From Sphingobacteriaceae bacterium (lineage in GTDB: Bacteria > Bacteroidota > Bacteroidia > B-17B0 > Aurantibacillaceae), in contig CANKBS010000002.1 of NCBI GenBank assembly GCA_947480015.1, positions 177,886-241,885 of the forward strand: a stretch of DNA of 64,000 bases. The letters are read 5' to 3'. The notes below the pieces were generated by a model. The model had not been told where the DNA came from, did not search any database, and saw only the letters and a program-made list of their open reading frames with translations. Shown here piece after piece: positions 37,315 to 46,269 of the stretch; position 1 is the stretch's first letter, and each line of letters starts with the position of its first letter. The translations under genes and the position numbers were made by a program.

Positions 37315-37704
37315 ATGAAATCAAATAAAAATCTGGCTATTTTCATGGATCATGCAACAGCCCATATTATGGAGTATTCTTTAAATCCAATGCAATCAGT
37401 TGTCATTTCCTCAAACTTTACACATGAGGATAAAGAAAACACCCTGAATAAAAGCGAAAACCTGATGCATAATAAAGAACAGACGAAACAAAGCATTTAT
37501 TATAAAAAACTTTCTGAAACCATTTTAAACTACAAACAGGTTTTATTGTTCGGTCCAACCGAGGCGAAAACAGAATTACATAATATCCTTAAGGCCGATC
37601 ACCGCTATGACGACATTCACATAAAAATTGGTCAAACGGATAAAATGACTGAGAACCAACAACATGCCTATGTGAAAAATTATTTTTCTAAACTCGCAGA
37701 GTAG
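37315..37704 (+). CDS. Small conserved cytoplasmic protein, eRF1/VLRF1-like C-terminal pattern
   Basis: 129 residues. The N-terminus NLAIFMDHATAHIME and the block YYKKLSETILNYKQVLLFGPTEAKTELHN followed by KMTENQQHAYVKNYF are familiar from short Bacteroidota proteins of unknown function. The VLLFGP...KTELHN stretch resembles the late part of release-factor-1-like (baeRF/VLRF) domains, so a ribosome- or RNA-linked role is possible but unproven. The gene stands alone after purL and is convergent with the gene at 37709 (4 bases between stops). Confidence 0.65.
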   Translation: MKSNKNLAIFMDHATAHIMEYSLNPMQSVVISSNFTHEDKENTLNKSENLMHNKEQTKQSIYYKKLSETILNYKQVLLFGPTEAKTELHNILKADHRYDDIHIKIGQTDKMTENQQHAYVKNYFSKLAE

Positions 37705-37708
37705 TTTA

Positions 37709-38368
37709 TCAATAACGTAGTTTACGTGTAGCGTCTACACGTTTCTTCACAATAAAATAAATCATAATACTTATGACAGCTGAGAAAAAACACCATACAG
37801 AAAGCACATAATCAACAAATAAAAAGCGGGTCACTAAGTAAGAAACCATCACCAGAGCACCCATTACCGGCACCCCTTTGACCGTAGAGAAAAAATGCGA
37901 CACAATGGTTGGAAATAAATAGATGAGTCCGCAGACCATAAGTAAATTTTGCGGAATCTGCAGATTGTAGTGTATATGAAAATCACTCACCACTGCCGTA
38001 GACGTCCGGGTAATGAGGTAATACAATGAAAAGAATCCCATGACAATACCAATTACCGAAATCCAACCAATCACTTTTCTGCGCAGCCAATTAGGTTCAA
38101 AGTAACAAATAGCCAATGGAATCCAAATTGGCCAGATGATCATGGCGAAAACCAAAAACACTTGCACCGCAATTTGTTGATAAAGAGCTGGCCAGCTTTG
38201 TGTGAGTGAAAGCCAAACAAAACCTTCGGCAAACTGCTGCAAACCAAACACCAAGGGAATAGCGGCAAACATCTGTTGAGCAGGCTCTTTACTTTTTATG
38301 ACGCTCGCTACACCAACACCACTCAGTACTATGCCAGCAGCAAAACTGGCCGTTGTTGAAAAACACAT
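37709..38368 (-). CDS. DUF6629-family membrane protein
   Basis: About 219 residues with seven hydrophobic helices. I place the start at 38368 because family members begin MCFSxTASF, exactly as here (MCFSTTASFAAGIVLSGVG). The next helix has FGLQQFAEGFVWLSL. The function is unknown to me. It is alone on its strand, divergent from the lipocalin gene. Confidence 0.78.
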   Translation of the reverse strand: MCFSTTASFAAGIVLSGVGVASVIKSKEPAQQMFAAIPLVFGLQQFAEGFVWLSLTQSWPALYQQIAVQVFLVFAMIIWPIWIPLAICYFEPNWLRRKVIGWISVIGIVMGFFSLYYLITRTSTAVVSDFHIHYNLQIPQNLLMVCGLIYLFPTIVSHFFSTVKGVPVMGALVMVSYLVTRFLFVDYVLSVWCFFSAVISIMIYFIVKKRVDATRKLRY

Positions 38369-38682
38369 AAATTTAAAATCGTTTTGATGAAAGCAAACCC
38401 TCTTCAGCAAGGCTGCCCGATAAAACTGTAAAGGACTGACCGGATGCTTTTAGTGAATTTATAAAGGTATCATTATAATAACGGAATCAAGCTTTAATTA
38501 TGAGACTTCAATTTCAAAACATTAAAATGTGTGAATTTTGTAAGTTATTTTCATTCTTATATAACAAATAGCCTTTTTCTAATGCAACTTTGTAACGCGT
38601 TTTTTGTCGCCTTTGATGAAGGAAAATCGAACAAACCCGCTCTTCACTTGTTATCTTATTTATATAATTTAATCGTTTTAAT

Positions 38683-39219
38683 ATGAAAACATTGCGCACA
38701 AAAACCTTCTTTTTTAAGCACTTAATCTTTTTTAGTTTTATGATTAGTACCATAGCCCGTTCACAGACCTTACAAACCGTGCCACATGTTGATTTGAAAA
38801 AATACCTGGGCAAATGGCACGAAATTGCTTCATTTCCCCAACGTTTTCAGGAAGGTTGTCATTGCACCACCGCCGAATACAGTTTAAGCGATAAGGGTTA
38901 TGTGATTGTTGAGAACAGTTGTAACAAAGGCTCAGTTACCGGCAAACGCTCTTCCATTAAAGGAAAAGCCTTCGTTGACAAAAACTCGAACAATGCTAAA
39001 TTAAAAGTCCAGTTCTTCTGGCCTTTTCGTGGAAAATACTGGATCATTGATTTGGCCGACGATTATAGCTATGCAGTAGTAAGTCATCCCAATAAAAAAT
39101 ACTTATGGATCCTATCCCGCACCTCCACCATGGATGCACAGGTATATGATGCCATCATCAAACGTTTAATTAACAAAGGATTTGATTTGAGAAATTTAAA
39201 ACTAACCCATCAATGTTAA
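38683..39219 (+). CDS. blc: Bacterial lipocalin (Blc-like)
   Basis: 178 residues. A signal peptide (about 1-28, ending ARSQ) is followed by the lipocalin signature KYLGKWHEIASFPQRFQ at the start of the barrel and VVSHPNKKYLWILSRT near the end. Blc-type lipocalins bind fatty acids or lysophospholipids at the cell envelope. There is no lipobox cysteine at the cleavage site, so it is periplasmic rather than outer-membrane anchored. The mature protein has a CHC pair near residue 66. The SOUL-family gene starts 8 bases after its stop. Confidence 0.9.
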   Translation: MKTLRTKTFFFKHLIFFSFMISTIARSQTLQTVPHVDLKKYLGKWHEIASFPQRFQEGCHCTTAEYSLSDKGYVIVENSCNKGSVTGKRSSIKGKAFVDKNSNNAKLKVQFFWPFRGKYWIIDLADDYSYAVVSHPNKKYLWILSRTSTMDAQVYDAIIKRLINKGFDLRNLKLTHQC

Positions 39220-39226
39220 ATTTTTT

Positions 39227-39844
39227 ATGAAACTATTTTTTGTTTTACTGATTGTACTGCTAATTTCATTTATTTTATTTCAAACTTATCTCATTATGTC
39301 TGTTAAATCTACCCCCACTCAAAGTTATAGCGTTATTGAAACCAACAAAGATTTTGAGGTCCGCTTCTACCCTTCTGTAACCATGGCCATGATCACCTCC
39401 ACAGCCACTAATTACAAAGATCTTGGTAGTTTGGGTTTTAGAAAACTGGCCGGTTATATTTTCGGCAGTAACGAAGGCAATCATAAAATCTCCATGTGTT
39501 CTCCGGTTCACATGGATATTAATCCCGAAACCTCCTCCATGGGTTTTGTGATGCCCTCACATTATACCAAAGAAAGTTTGCCCAAACCTCTAAATGCCGA
39601 GGTGAGCATCACAACAACCTGCGACGAAATGGTAGCGGTGATTGCTTTTGGTGGTTTTGCATCCGACAAAAGCATACGTTCACATGCCAAACTTTTAGAG
39701 GACGCCCTAAAACTCGCTTGCATTGAGTATTACGGCAATTTCCGATACTTAGGGTACGACCCGCCTTATAAATTATTCTCCCGAAAAAATGAAATTATTG
39801 TATCGGTAAATTGGGAAGAAAAAATAGCAGACAAAACAAATTAA
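39227..39844 (+). CDS. SOUL-family haem-binding protein
   Basis: 205 residues. An N-terminal hydrophobic segment (about 2-22) that could anchor or export the protein, then a SOUL domain: YSVIETNKDFEVRFYPSVTMAMI, FRKLAGYIFGSNEGNHKISMCSPVHMD and MGFVMPSHYTKESLPKP. SOUL/HBP proteins bind haem or other tetrapyrroles; in bacteria the role is unclear. It is coupled to the lipocalin gene (7 bases between), so both probably handle hydrophobic ligands in the envelope. Confidence 0.9.
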   Translation: MKLFFVLLIVLLISFILFQTYLIMSVKSTPTQSYSVIETNKDFEVRFYPSVTMAMITSTATNYKDLGSLGFRKLAGYIFGSNEGNHKISMCSPVHMDINPETSSMGFVMPSHYTKESLPKPLNAEVSITTTCDEMVAVIAFGGFASDKSIRSHAKLLEDALKLACIEYYGNFRYLGYDPPYKLFSRKNEIIVSVNWEEKIADKTN

Positions 39845-39866
39845 AACCCCAAAAAAAAGTTGGAAA

Positions 39867-40093
39867 TTAAAACAAAAGGTAAAACTGGATGTTGAATTTG
39901 GTAGATTAGCAAATAATCCTTCGGGTAATGAATAAGCAGCGATTTTGGTATGGTGTGGGACACGATGATTGAAAGTGGTGGGTTAAGGCTTGGTGATGAA
40001 ATAAGTATGTTATGCGAACTCGAATTAATAAATGCCGGTCCGAAAGATTTGGTAATGAAACTTGATTCGACTACGGAAGCGAAGAAGAAGTAG
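39867..40093 (+). pseudogene. Degenerate 3' fragment of a YceI-like gene
   Basis: One frame reads VKLDVEFGRLANNPSGNE then a stop (39933-39935); after a frame change the reading continues as SDFGMVWDTMIESGGLRLGDEISMLCELELINAG to a TAG at 40091. This order (xVxLDVEFxGxxxDPxGNE, then W...E.GGxxxGDExxxxxELEL) is that of the second half of YceI-family periplasmic lipid-binding proteins. With one stop and one frameshift it cannot be translated whole, and no 5' half is present. Confidence 0.55.
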
Positions 40094-40161
40094 TGGTAAA
40101 ATAACCGGCAAAACCGAGAGACTAATTTATAGCGAATTTAGTCCATACGCTTATGTATTAA

Positions 40162-40498
40162 TTGGGCGCTTCCCACTGAAGCAGAAAGGCTTTGAGTGAT
40201 TTCCGGAAGCCTTTCGCTTTAGTATGGGTACTAAAAAAATAGTATTATTTTACTTTTTAAAATAAACAGAAAAACGGAAGAATACAATTTAGTTTAAGCG
40301 CCATGGGATGGGGCATCAAGCCTGTGGCTTGATGAGCCGGCATGTGCGACAGCTTTAGTTCTTTTTTGCCGCTTGCCTCTTTAGCTGCAGGACATCAAGG
40401 CTGTGCCTTGATGGGCCAGCCTGTGCTTAGAGCCCAGAGCAGCCCGGTCCCAATCAGGCTTCCCGAATTATCGAAGAGCCTGATTGGGAGGCGCCCAA
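40162..40498 (+). repeat. Multi-hairpin dispersed element, copy D, with 14-bp terminal inverted repeats
   Basis: Bounded by TTGGGCGCTTCCCA and TGGGAGGCGCCCAA (13 of 14 positions pair). Order: H1 (inverted relative to copy A), CGCCATGGGATG, a GCATCAAGCC / GGCTTGATGA hairpin shared with copy C, H3 (TTTTTTGCCGC, loop TGCCTCTTT), an ACATCAAGGC / GCCTTGATGG hairpin shared with copy B, then H2. The short spans around it within 39845-40734 hold only the YceI remnant and a terminator. Confidence 0.85.
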
Positions 40499-40599
40499 AA
40501 CATGAATTAAGTCAGTATGACCAGTAGCAGCAACTTCTAAATTAATAGGCAATCCAAAATTACCAAAGCCTTTTACTTCTGGGGGAGGCGCCAAAAATA

Positions 40600-40625
40600 A
40601 AAGGCAAGGTCCTCACCTTGCCTTT
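40600..40625. terminator. Hairpin terminator between convergent genes
   Basis: Perfect 11-bp stem AAAGGCAAGGT / ACCTTGCCTTT with a 4-base loop (CCTC), between the SOUL side and the convergent universal-stress gene. Confidence 0.75.
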
Positions 40626-40734
40626 CCCCTTACACTCAATTGTTAATCTTCCCCTCTACCTATCTAAAACCTTCGAATAGAAACTTTAGAACAATTCAGG
40701 TTTACTAACTACCATTAACCTGAAATTATTTTTT

Positions 40735-41568
40735 CTAGCCATGATGAAATGCTAACAAAGGAATTTTTGTATGATATGCCATCTGCTGAGTATAACTTTT
40801 TCCAAAAATTTTGTCAAAAAAATCACGGTGATGTGTCGACATGACTAACATTTCGACCGATGCATCATCCATGTATTTTTGTAGAGCGTGTTCTGTATTT
40901 TCATCAGTCACCAATTCAAAATTCATTTTTTCATAAGGTGCTCGTACTTTTGCTTCCGCAATAAAGGTTTCCATTAGCACGCGTTCACTTTCACTGCTAT
41001 TTTTTCCATCTGTAATATGTAATAGATTTAATTGCGCGTCATAAGGCTCTGCAATTTCAACCACTCTGGCCAATGCCTCAAAATCACTTTTAAAATAAGA
41101 AGTCGCGTAGGTTATTTTTTTAATGGGATGAAAAGGTGCTGATTCAGGAATGGCCATTACCGGCACTTTCACGCGTTCAATCACCGTAGCTGTATTCGAT
41201 CCAAACACCGTACCCATAATGCCCGATGAACCTTTGGTACCCATCACAATTAAATCAACTTCTGTTTCTGCTAAAACCAAACTGATGGCCTCCACCGGAA
41301 ACTCTTCTACAATCATGGTTTCGTAAGGAATATTCTCTGGTTCAATAAACTCTTGAACAATTGCTTTCAACATCTTTTTCGAATCCTTGCGCGTTTTCAC
41401 CAACACATCGCCTATTTCAAAATATGGCACATCCGAATTAATGTAGTTGTTATGACAAGCATGCATCAGAATAATCTTCGCACCTTCTTTTTTGGCGAGA
41501 TCTACGGCATATTTCAGAGCGTTTTCGGCATTCCTGGAAAAATCGGTTGGTACTAGTATCGTTTCCAT
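40735..41568 (-). CDS. Universal stress protein with two UspA domains
   Basis: 277 residues in two tandem Usp folds (about 1-140 and 145-275). The first begins METILVPTDFSRNAENALKYA and holds the nucleotide-binding pattern GTKGSSGIMGTVFGSNT (GxxGxxG...GS). The second begins KKITYATSYFKSD and ends with MSTHHRDFFDKIFGKSYTQQMAYHTKIPLLAF, where the usual glycines are replaced, so only the first domain looks able to bind ATP. Cytoplasmic. The gene is alone on its strand. Confidence 0.93.
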   Translation of the reverse strand: METILVPTDFSRNAENALKYAVDLAKKEGAKIILMHACHNNYINSDVPYFEIGDVLVKTRKDSKKMLKAIVQEFIEPENIPYETMIVEEFPVEAISLVLAETEVDLIVMGTKGSSGIMGTVFGSNTATVIERVKVPVMAIPESAPFHPIKKITYATSYFKSDFEALARVVEIAEPYDAQLNLLHITDGKNSSESERVLMETFIAEAKVRAPYEKMNFELVTDENTEHALQKYMDDASVEMLVMSTHHRDFFDKIFGKSYTQQMAYHTKIPLLAFHHG

Positions 41569-41917
41569 ACTCTTATTTTTTTTGTTCCTTGATTTTCGAC
41601 TCGAACAAATTCGAAGCCTAATCCAATCACCGTGATTTTATTTAAGATTCAATGGGGCTTTTGCCTTAAGGCAGAGATCATCAAGCCAATCAAATCAAAT
41701 TAAATCCTCTAACAAATGTATGACAGCTTTGCCTAAAACGGGCTGAAGATGCTCAGACTTTTAGATGATTAAAGTCATGAATGGAATTAAAATTTGGGAG
41801 GGCGGCTATCAGTACAAAAGTAATTTTCGAAGGTTTTAAAGTATTTCTATAATAAAAAAACTCCGTGTCTGATGGCTATCGGACCTCTGTACCACCGAGC
41901 CTCTGTGTTGAATTTAA
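41569..41917. other. Intergenic stretch with an imperfect palindrome
   Basis: No gene seen. At 41867-41884 lies GTCTGATGGCTATCGGAC, which differs at two bases from the perfect 18-bp palindrome inside repeat copy B (19172-19189). It is flanked by CTCCGT and CCTCTGTG words that also occur near 17060. Confidence 0.5.
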
Positions 41918-42808
41918 CTACTTTCTTTTTTTAAAGGAAGGGCGGCTTGAACTGAACTGATAACCCACGTTTAAGTTAGCCACTAAGGTGCCAAAACGCT
42001 GACTGGCTTGTCCGTTACCTTTGTAATGCACAAAGCACCACAAATAATCGGCATAGGCTGCTTTACCCGTTAATTCAATGCACAGGTGTTTAAATAACTC
42101 GGCACGAAAACCGGTTTCAACACCGGCTATAAAACCGGCCACATGCCATGAATTGTTTATACGATCACCAAAAATCGTACAATCGGTTCGCGGATAAACC
42201 ACGCCAACACCGGGTTTAAAGGTAATGGCAAAATTACTGGCACCGGTTTTACTTTCATATAATTTCCAACGTTTCATATAATTGGCCATTACAAAATTAG
42301 CCCCATCGGTGTGTTCAAAGTGAAAATCCTGACGAGAAAAACTGGTATCGGTATCCACCTGCTGACCTAGCATGGTGCCTTTTATATGAAAGGTCTGTCC
42401 GTCGGTTACCACATACTTGGCGTGATCGTAATTAAATTCAAAACCTTCGTCTTTGGCGTTATTAAAATAAAAACCAATCCGTCCACTAAATTGTGGAATA
42501 GTTAAATTTATAACGTCTTCCAGATTGCCGGCAATGTGATCAAAATCTGATTTATCATGGGCCTTGGCATTGTAAATGGTAAAATCATAAGCACTGTAAG
42601 CAGGACCCTGTGTAGCTTCCTTAGCGGGATTGCCGGCACTCTTAAAATGAATATCACTTTTGGAATACACTTCCCGGTTATAACCCCAGGAAAAATAAAC
42701 CGTCATTTTCTTTTTCTTTTTAGGTAAACTGTCAATTTGTGCCGATTGCACAAAAGACTGGCCCAAAAAACCAATTAGGAGAAGTGTTTTAAATATATTG
42801 AATGTCAT
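41918..42808 (-). CDS. Outer-membrane beta-barrel-like protein, unknown function
   Basis: 296 residues. A signal peptide (about 1-23, ending QSAQ) is followed by a lysine-rich patch and then many amphipathic strands with aromatic ends (KMTVYFSWGYNREVYS; SGRIGFYFNNAKDEGFEFNYDHAKYVV; FAITFKPGVGVVYPRTD; ANLNVGYQFSS). The YxFDHxKYVVxDGQ block is a Bacteroidota feature I have seen without a named function. It lies between a terminator of the korAB operon and the intergenic stretch before the Usp gene, so it is its own transcript. Confidence 0.72.
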   Translation of the reverse strand: MTFNIFKTLLLIGFLGQSFVQSAQIDSLPKKKKKMTVYFSWGYNREVYSKSDIHFKSAGNPAKEATQGPAYSAYDFTIYNAKAHDKSDFDHIAGNLEDVINLTIPQFSGRIGFYFNNAKDEGFEFNYDHAKYVVTDGQTFHIKGTMLGQQVDTDTSFSRQDFHFEHTDGANFVMANYMKRWKLYESKTGASNFAITFKPGVGVVYPRTDCTIFGDRINNSWHVAGFIAGVETGFRAELFKHLCIELTGKAAYADYLWCFVHYKGNGQASQRFGTLVANLNVGYQFSSSRPSFKKRK

Positions 42809-42845
42809 GTTTAAGCTTTAAAATAAATTTCGGTAAAAGTAAATA

Positions 42846-42875
42846 AAAAAGGGAACCTATTACGGTTCCCTTTTT
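42846..42875 (-). terminator. Terminator of the fdx-korA-korB operon
   Basis: Stem AAAAAGGGAACC / GGTTCCCTTTTT, 48 bases past the korB stop on the minus strand, with an A/T tract on both sides. Confidence 0.88.
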
Positions 42876-42923
42876 AAATTTTGATATTAGTCTGCCTTTT
42901 TAACAAAGCAATTACTTGAACGC

Positions 42924-43961
42924 TTAGATGGTCCAGGTTTTATCGCCAGACAAAATGTCGTTCAACGATACTTTGCCTTTTTTAGCAGCCACTTGTTTAA
43001 TGCTTTCTGTTACTTGTTCTTCGTACAGTGGACGCTCGTCGGCGTAAATCACGCCAAAAGGACGAGGGAAGTGTTCACCATTAAATTCCGTATCAAAAAA
43101 GCGGGAAATGAGATTGGCTTTGGTTTTATCTTTCTCATCATGAATCCACAAAGAATCAGGCGAAATGGTGGTTTCTTTCAGATTCACAATGCGTGGGATA
43201 TGACCTTCCAACACAATTCCTTTTTCGTCGTTATGACCAAAGATCAATGGTTTACCATGCTCCAGAAAAATAGCTGAATCTTTTTTGGTTTCCTTATCCG
43301 AATAAGCAAAGAAAGCCTCATCGTTAAACACGGTACAGTTCGTATACACTTCAACAAATGACGTTCCTTTAAAAGCATGTGCTCTTTTTAATACGGCCTG
43401 CAAATGTTTAGGGTCGCGGTCCATAGACCGGGCCACAAAACTTGCCTTAGCTCCTAAGGCCAATTCGGTTGGATTAAAAGGTTCTTCAATTGAACCGAAA
43501 GGGGTTGTTTTGGTGATCTTACCTTTTTCGGAAGTTGGTGAATATTGTCCTTTTGTTAAACCATAAATCTGATTATTAAATACCAGATAATTGAGGTTGA
43601 AATTTTTACGCATGGCATGAATGAAGTGATTACCGCCAATTGACAAGGCATCACCATCACCTGAAATTACCCACACATCTAAATCGGGATTCGCTAATTT
43701 AACACCCGAAGCAATAGCCGCCGCACGTCCGTGAATACTATGAATACCATAAGTATCCATATAATACGTAAACCGTGATGAACAGCCGATGCCGGAGATA
43801 AATACAAATTTTTCTTTAGGAATTCCCAAATCAGGGAACACGGTTTGAACTTGTTTGAGGATCGAATAGTCGCCACATCCGGGGCACCATTTCACTTCCT
43901 GATTGGATGCAAAATCTTTTGCAACTAATTTATTATTCGGTTCTATTGTTGTCGTATCCAT
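42924..43961 (-). CDS. korB: 2-oxoacid:ferredoxin oxidoreductase, beta subunit
   Basis: 345 residues, the thiamine-diphosphate subunit. Seen are KWCPGCGDYSIL and GIGCSSRF (cluster and cofactor cysteines), the ThDP motif VISGDGDALSIGGNH followed by NNQIYGLTKGQYSPTS, and a C-terminal lysine-rich part. Together with korA it oxidises a 2-oxoacid, most likely 2-oxoglutarate, to the acyl-CoA while reducing ferredoxin. It starts 6 bases after the korA stop. The ferredoxin gene upstream in the same operon is the natural electron acceptor. Confidence 0.93.
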   Translation of the reverse strand: MDTTTIEPNNKLVAKDFASNQEVKWCPGCGDYSILKQVQTVFPDLGIPKEKFVFISGIGCSSRFTYYMDTYGIHSIHGRAAAIASGVKLANPDLDVWVISGDGDALSIGGNHFIHAMRKNFNLNYLVFNNQIYGLTKGQYSPTSEKGKITKTTPFGSIEEPFNPTELALGAKASFVARSMDRDPKHLQAVLKRAHAFKGTSFVEVYTNCTVFNDEAFFAYSDKETKKDSAIFLEHGKPLIFGHNDEKGIVLEGHIPRIVNLKETTISPDSLWIHDEKDKTKANLISRFFDTEFNGEHFPRPFGVIYADERPLYEEQVTESIKQVAAKKGKVSLNDILSGDKTWTI

Positions 43962-43967
43962 TCCTCT

Positions 43968-45854
43968 TTATTTTAACAGTTCTACAAATTTTGATTTTAA
44001 CTCAGCCGTTGTAAATGGCAAGCCTTGTACTTTTGATAAACCTACAGCAGGTACTAAATACTTGGCTCTGATAAGCTGTAAGAGCTGACCACAGTTCATT
44101 TCAGGAATCACCACGTTATCATAACCTTTTAATAATTCACCCAAATTTTTTGGGAAAGGATTGATATAATATAAATGCACCTGTTCAATATCCATGCCTT
44201 CTTCCATACATTCGAGCACAGCTGTTTTGATTGAACCGTAAGTTGAACCCCAACCTAGTACCAGTAATTTGGCTTTGTTTTTTCCAAACTCAGGTTTAGC
44301 GAGTGGAATAAAATCAGCAATCCGTTCAATTTTTTCGGCTCTCAGATGAATCATTTTTTCGTGGTTGAGTGGATCGTATGAAACGTTTCCGGTTTCATTT
44401 TGTTTTTCCAAACCACCAATACGATGTTCTAAACCTTTAGTGCCGGGCTTAATCCAAGGACGAACCAATTTCTCATCACGTTTGTAAGGTAATAAAACAC
44501 CTTCGACGCCATTAGCTTCCGTTAAGAATTTAACATTGATGGCTTTTAATTCATCTTCTGTTGGAAAGCGCCATGGCTCTGAGCCATTGGCAATATACCC
44601 ATCGGTTAATAAAATAACCGGAGTCATGTGCTCTACTGCAATGCGACAAGCTTCGTAAGCCATGTTAAAACAATCGGATGGTGATGCTGCAGCCAATACA
44701 GGTAGCGGACCTTCACCATGGCGACCGTGCATGGCCATTAATAAATCGGCTTGCTCGGTTTTTGTTGGTAAACCGGTTGATGGTCCACCGCGTTGTACGT
44801 TTACAATAACGAGTGGAATCTCAAGTATAGTGGCTAAACCAACGGCTTCAGTTTTTAAAGCCATACCTGGGCCTGATGTAGTTGTGATAGCTAAACTACC
44901 TGTATAAGAAGCGCCAATAGCCGAACACACCCCTGCTATCTCATCTTCAGCCTGAAAGGTTTTAACACCATTGGCTTTGTATTTTGATAACTCGTGTAAA
45001 ATATCGGAAGCTGGTGTTATAGGATAAGATCCTAAGAACAGTGGTAATCCCGATTTTTCGGAAGCTGCTACCAGCCCAATGGCTGTGGCATGATTACCGG
45101 TAATGTTACGGTAAACACCTTTTGGTAATTTAGCGGGATTCACATTAAAACGCGTATTAAAGATCTCGGTATTTTCGCCGTAATCCCAACCTGCTTTTAA
45201 TGTTTTAATATTCGCGTTGGCAAGATCTTGTTTTTTGGCAAATTTTTCTTCAATAAATTTAATGGTTGAATCCATCGATTTATCAAACATCCAGAATAAC
45301 AAACCTAACACAAACATGTTTTTAGACCGTTCAACCTCTTTGGTACCAAGACCTGAGCCGGTTAAACATTCTTTCGTTAATTTGGTGAGATCAATTTTAT
45401 GGACAATAAAATTATCTAAGGAGTGGTCTTCCAGAGGATTCACACCTTCCGGATACTGAGCCAATCCGAGGTTTTTACGATCAAAACCAGCAATGTTGGT
45501 AATTAACACACCTCCTTTTTTCAAACGCGATAAATCAACTTTTAAAGCCGCAGCATTCATCGCTACCAGCACATCATAGGTGTCGCCCGGCGTAAATATT
45601 TCTTTACTGCCTAAATGCACCTGAAAGCCTGAAACCCCTGCAACCGTGCCTATTGGGGCGCGAATTTCGGCAGGAAAATCGGGAAAGGTACTTAAGTCAT
45701 TGCCTAAGAAGGCGGCGGTGTCGGTAAATTGCATCCCGGTGAGTTGCATACCGTCACCCGAGTCACCCGAAAACCTTACCACAATACTTTCCGATTCTTG
45801 TACAGTGGCTTTTGCGCGGGCTTTTAACGGGGCATTACTTTCTAAAGTATCCAT
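43968..45854 (-). CDS. korA: 2-oxoacid:ferredoxin oxidoreductase, fused gamma-alpha subunit
   Basis: 628 residues. An N-terminal gamma-type domain (about 20-215; VVRFSGDSGDGMQLTGMQFTDTAA) is fused to the alpha domain (about 240-628; PLFLGSYPITPASDILHELSKY, ETLTTTSGPG-like AITTTSGPGMALKTEAVGLA, RGGPSTGLPTKTEQADLL). The YPITP motif and the gamma-alpha fusion are typical of 2-oxoglutarate and branched 2-oxoacid oxidoreductases of Bacteroidota. It is the second gene of the fdx-korA-korB operon, 13 bases after fdx and 6 before korB. Confidence 0.94.
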   Translation of the reverse strand: MDTLESNAPLKARAKATVQESESIVVRFSGDSGDGMQLTGMQFTDTAAFLGNDLSTFPDFPAEIRAPIGTVAGVSGFQVHLGSKEIFTPGDTYDVLVAMNAAALKVDLSRLKKGGVLITNIAGFDRKNLGLAQYPEGVNPLEDHSLDNFIVHKIDLTKLTKECLTGSGLGTKEVERSKNMFVLGLLFWMFDKSMDSTIKFIEEKFAKKQDLANANIKTLKAGWDYGENTEIFNTRFNVNPAKLPKGVYRNITGNHATAIGLVAASEKSGLPLFLGSYPITPASDILHELSKYKANGVKTFQAEDEIAGVCSAIGASYTGSLAITTTSGPGMALKTEAVGLATILEIPLVIVNVQRGGPSTGLPTKTEQADLLMAMHGRHGEGPLPVLAAASPSDCFNMAYEACRIAVEHMTPVILLTDGYIANGSEPWRFPTEDELKAINVKFLTEANGVEGVLLPYKRDEKLVRPWIKPGTKGLEHRIGGLEKQNETGNVSYDPLNHEKMIHLRAEKIERIADFIPLAKPEFGKNKAKLLVLGWGSTYGSIKTAVLECMEEGMDIEQVHLYYINPFPKNLGELLKGYDNVVIPEMNCGQLLQLIRAKYLVPAVGLSKVQGLPFTTAELKSKFVELLK

Positions 45855-45867
45855 TTCTTTTTTTTAA

Positions 45868-46215
45868 TTAGTTGTGAAGACTGCTTTTCTTAGCTAACAA
45901 TTCCTCTTTCGATTCTACATGGTCAGTATCAGGTAAACAACAGTCAACCGGACAAACAGAGGCACATTGTGGCTCATCATGAAAACCAACACATTCGGTA
46001 CATTTGTCGGTAACGATGTAATAATAATCCTGCGACAGTGCTTCGTGCCCTGCATCAGCATCCGACGTTATTCCACTTTTAGAAGTGAAGTTTCCTTTAA
46101 TATCAGTTTTGTCAGAGAATCTCCACTCTGCAGCGTTTTCATAAATTGCACCATTCGGACATTCTGGTTCGCAGGCTCCGCAATTAATACAATCGGTAGT
46201 GATTAAAATTGCCAT
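45868..46215 (-). CDS. Ferredoxin with two 4Fe-4S motifs and an insertion
   Basis: About 115 residues from the ATG at 46215; upstream residues are not part of the ferredoxin family. The first motif is CINCGACEPEC, the second CTECVGFHDEPQCASVC, where the longer spacing is that of YfhL/Alvin-type ferredoxins. Between them is a 40-residue insertion. Both clusters look complete, so it can carry two [4Fe-4S] centres and should accept electrons from KorAB. It heads the korAB operon and is divergent from nuoA. Confidence 0.9.
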   Translation of the reverse strand: MAILITTDCINCGACEPECPNGAIYENAAEWRFSDKTDIKGNFTSKSGITSDADAGHEALSQDYYYIVTDKCTECVGFHDEPQCASVCPVDCCLPDTDHVESKEELLAKKSSLHN

Positions 46216-46269
46216 AATATTTTTTTTAAAATGTTGCAGTAAAGGACGCCCAATTAATCGGAGTGACGC

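Noticed and set aside
40342..40527. 61-residue open frame in repeat copy D
   Set aside because: It is a product of the palindromic repeat and is not kept in copies A, B or C.
44662..44907. Open frames antisense to korA and to nifJ
   Set aside because: They overlap strongly conserved genes on the opposite strand and show no family pattern.
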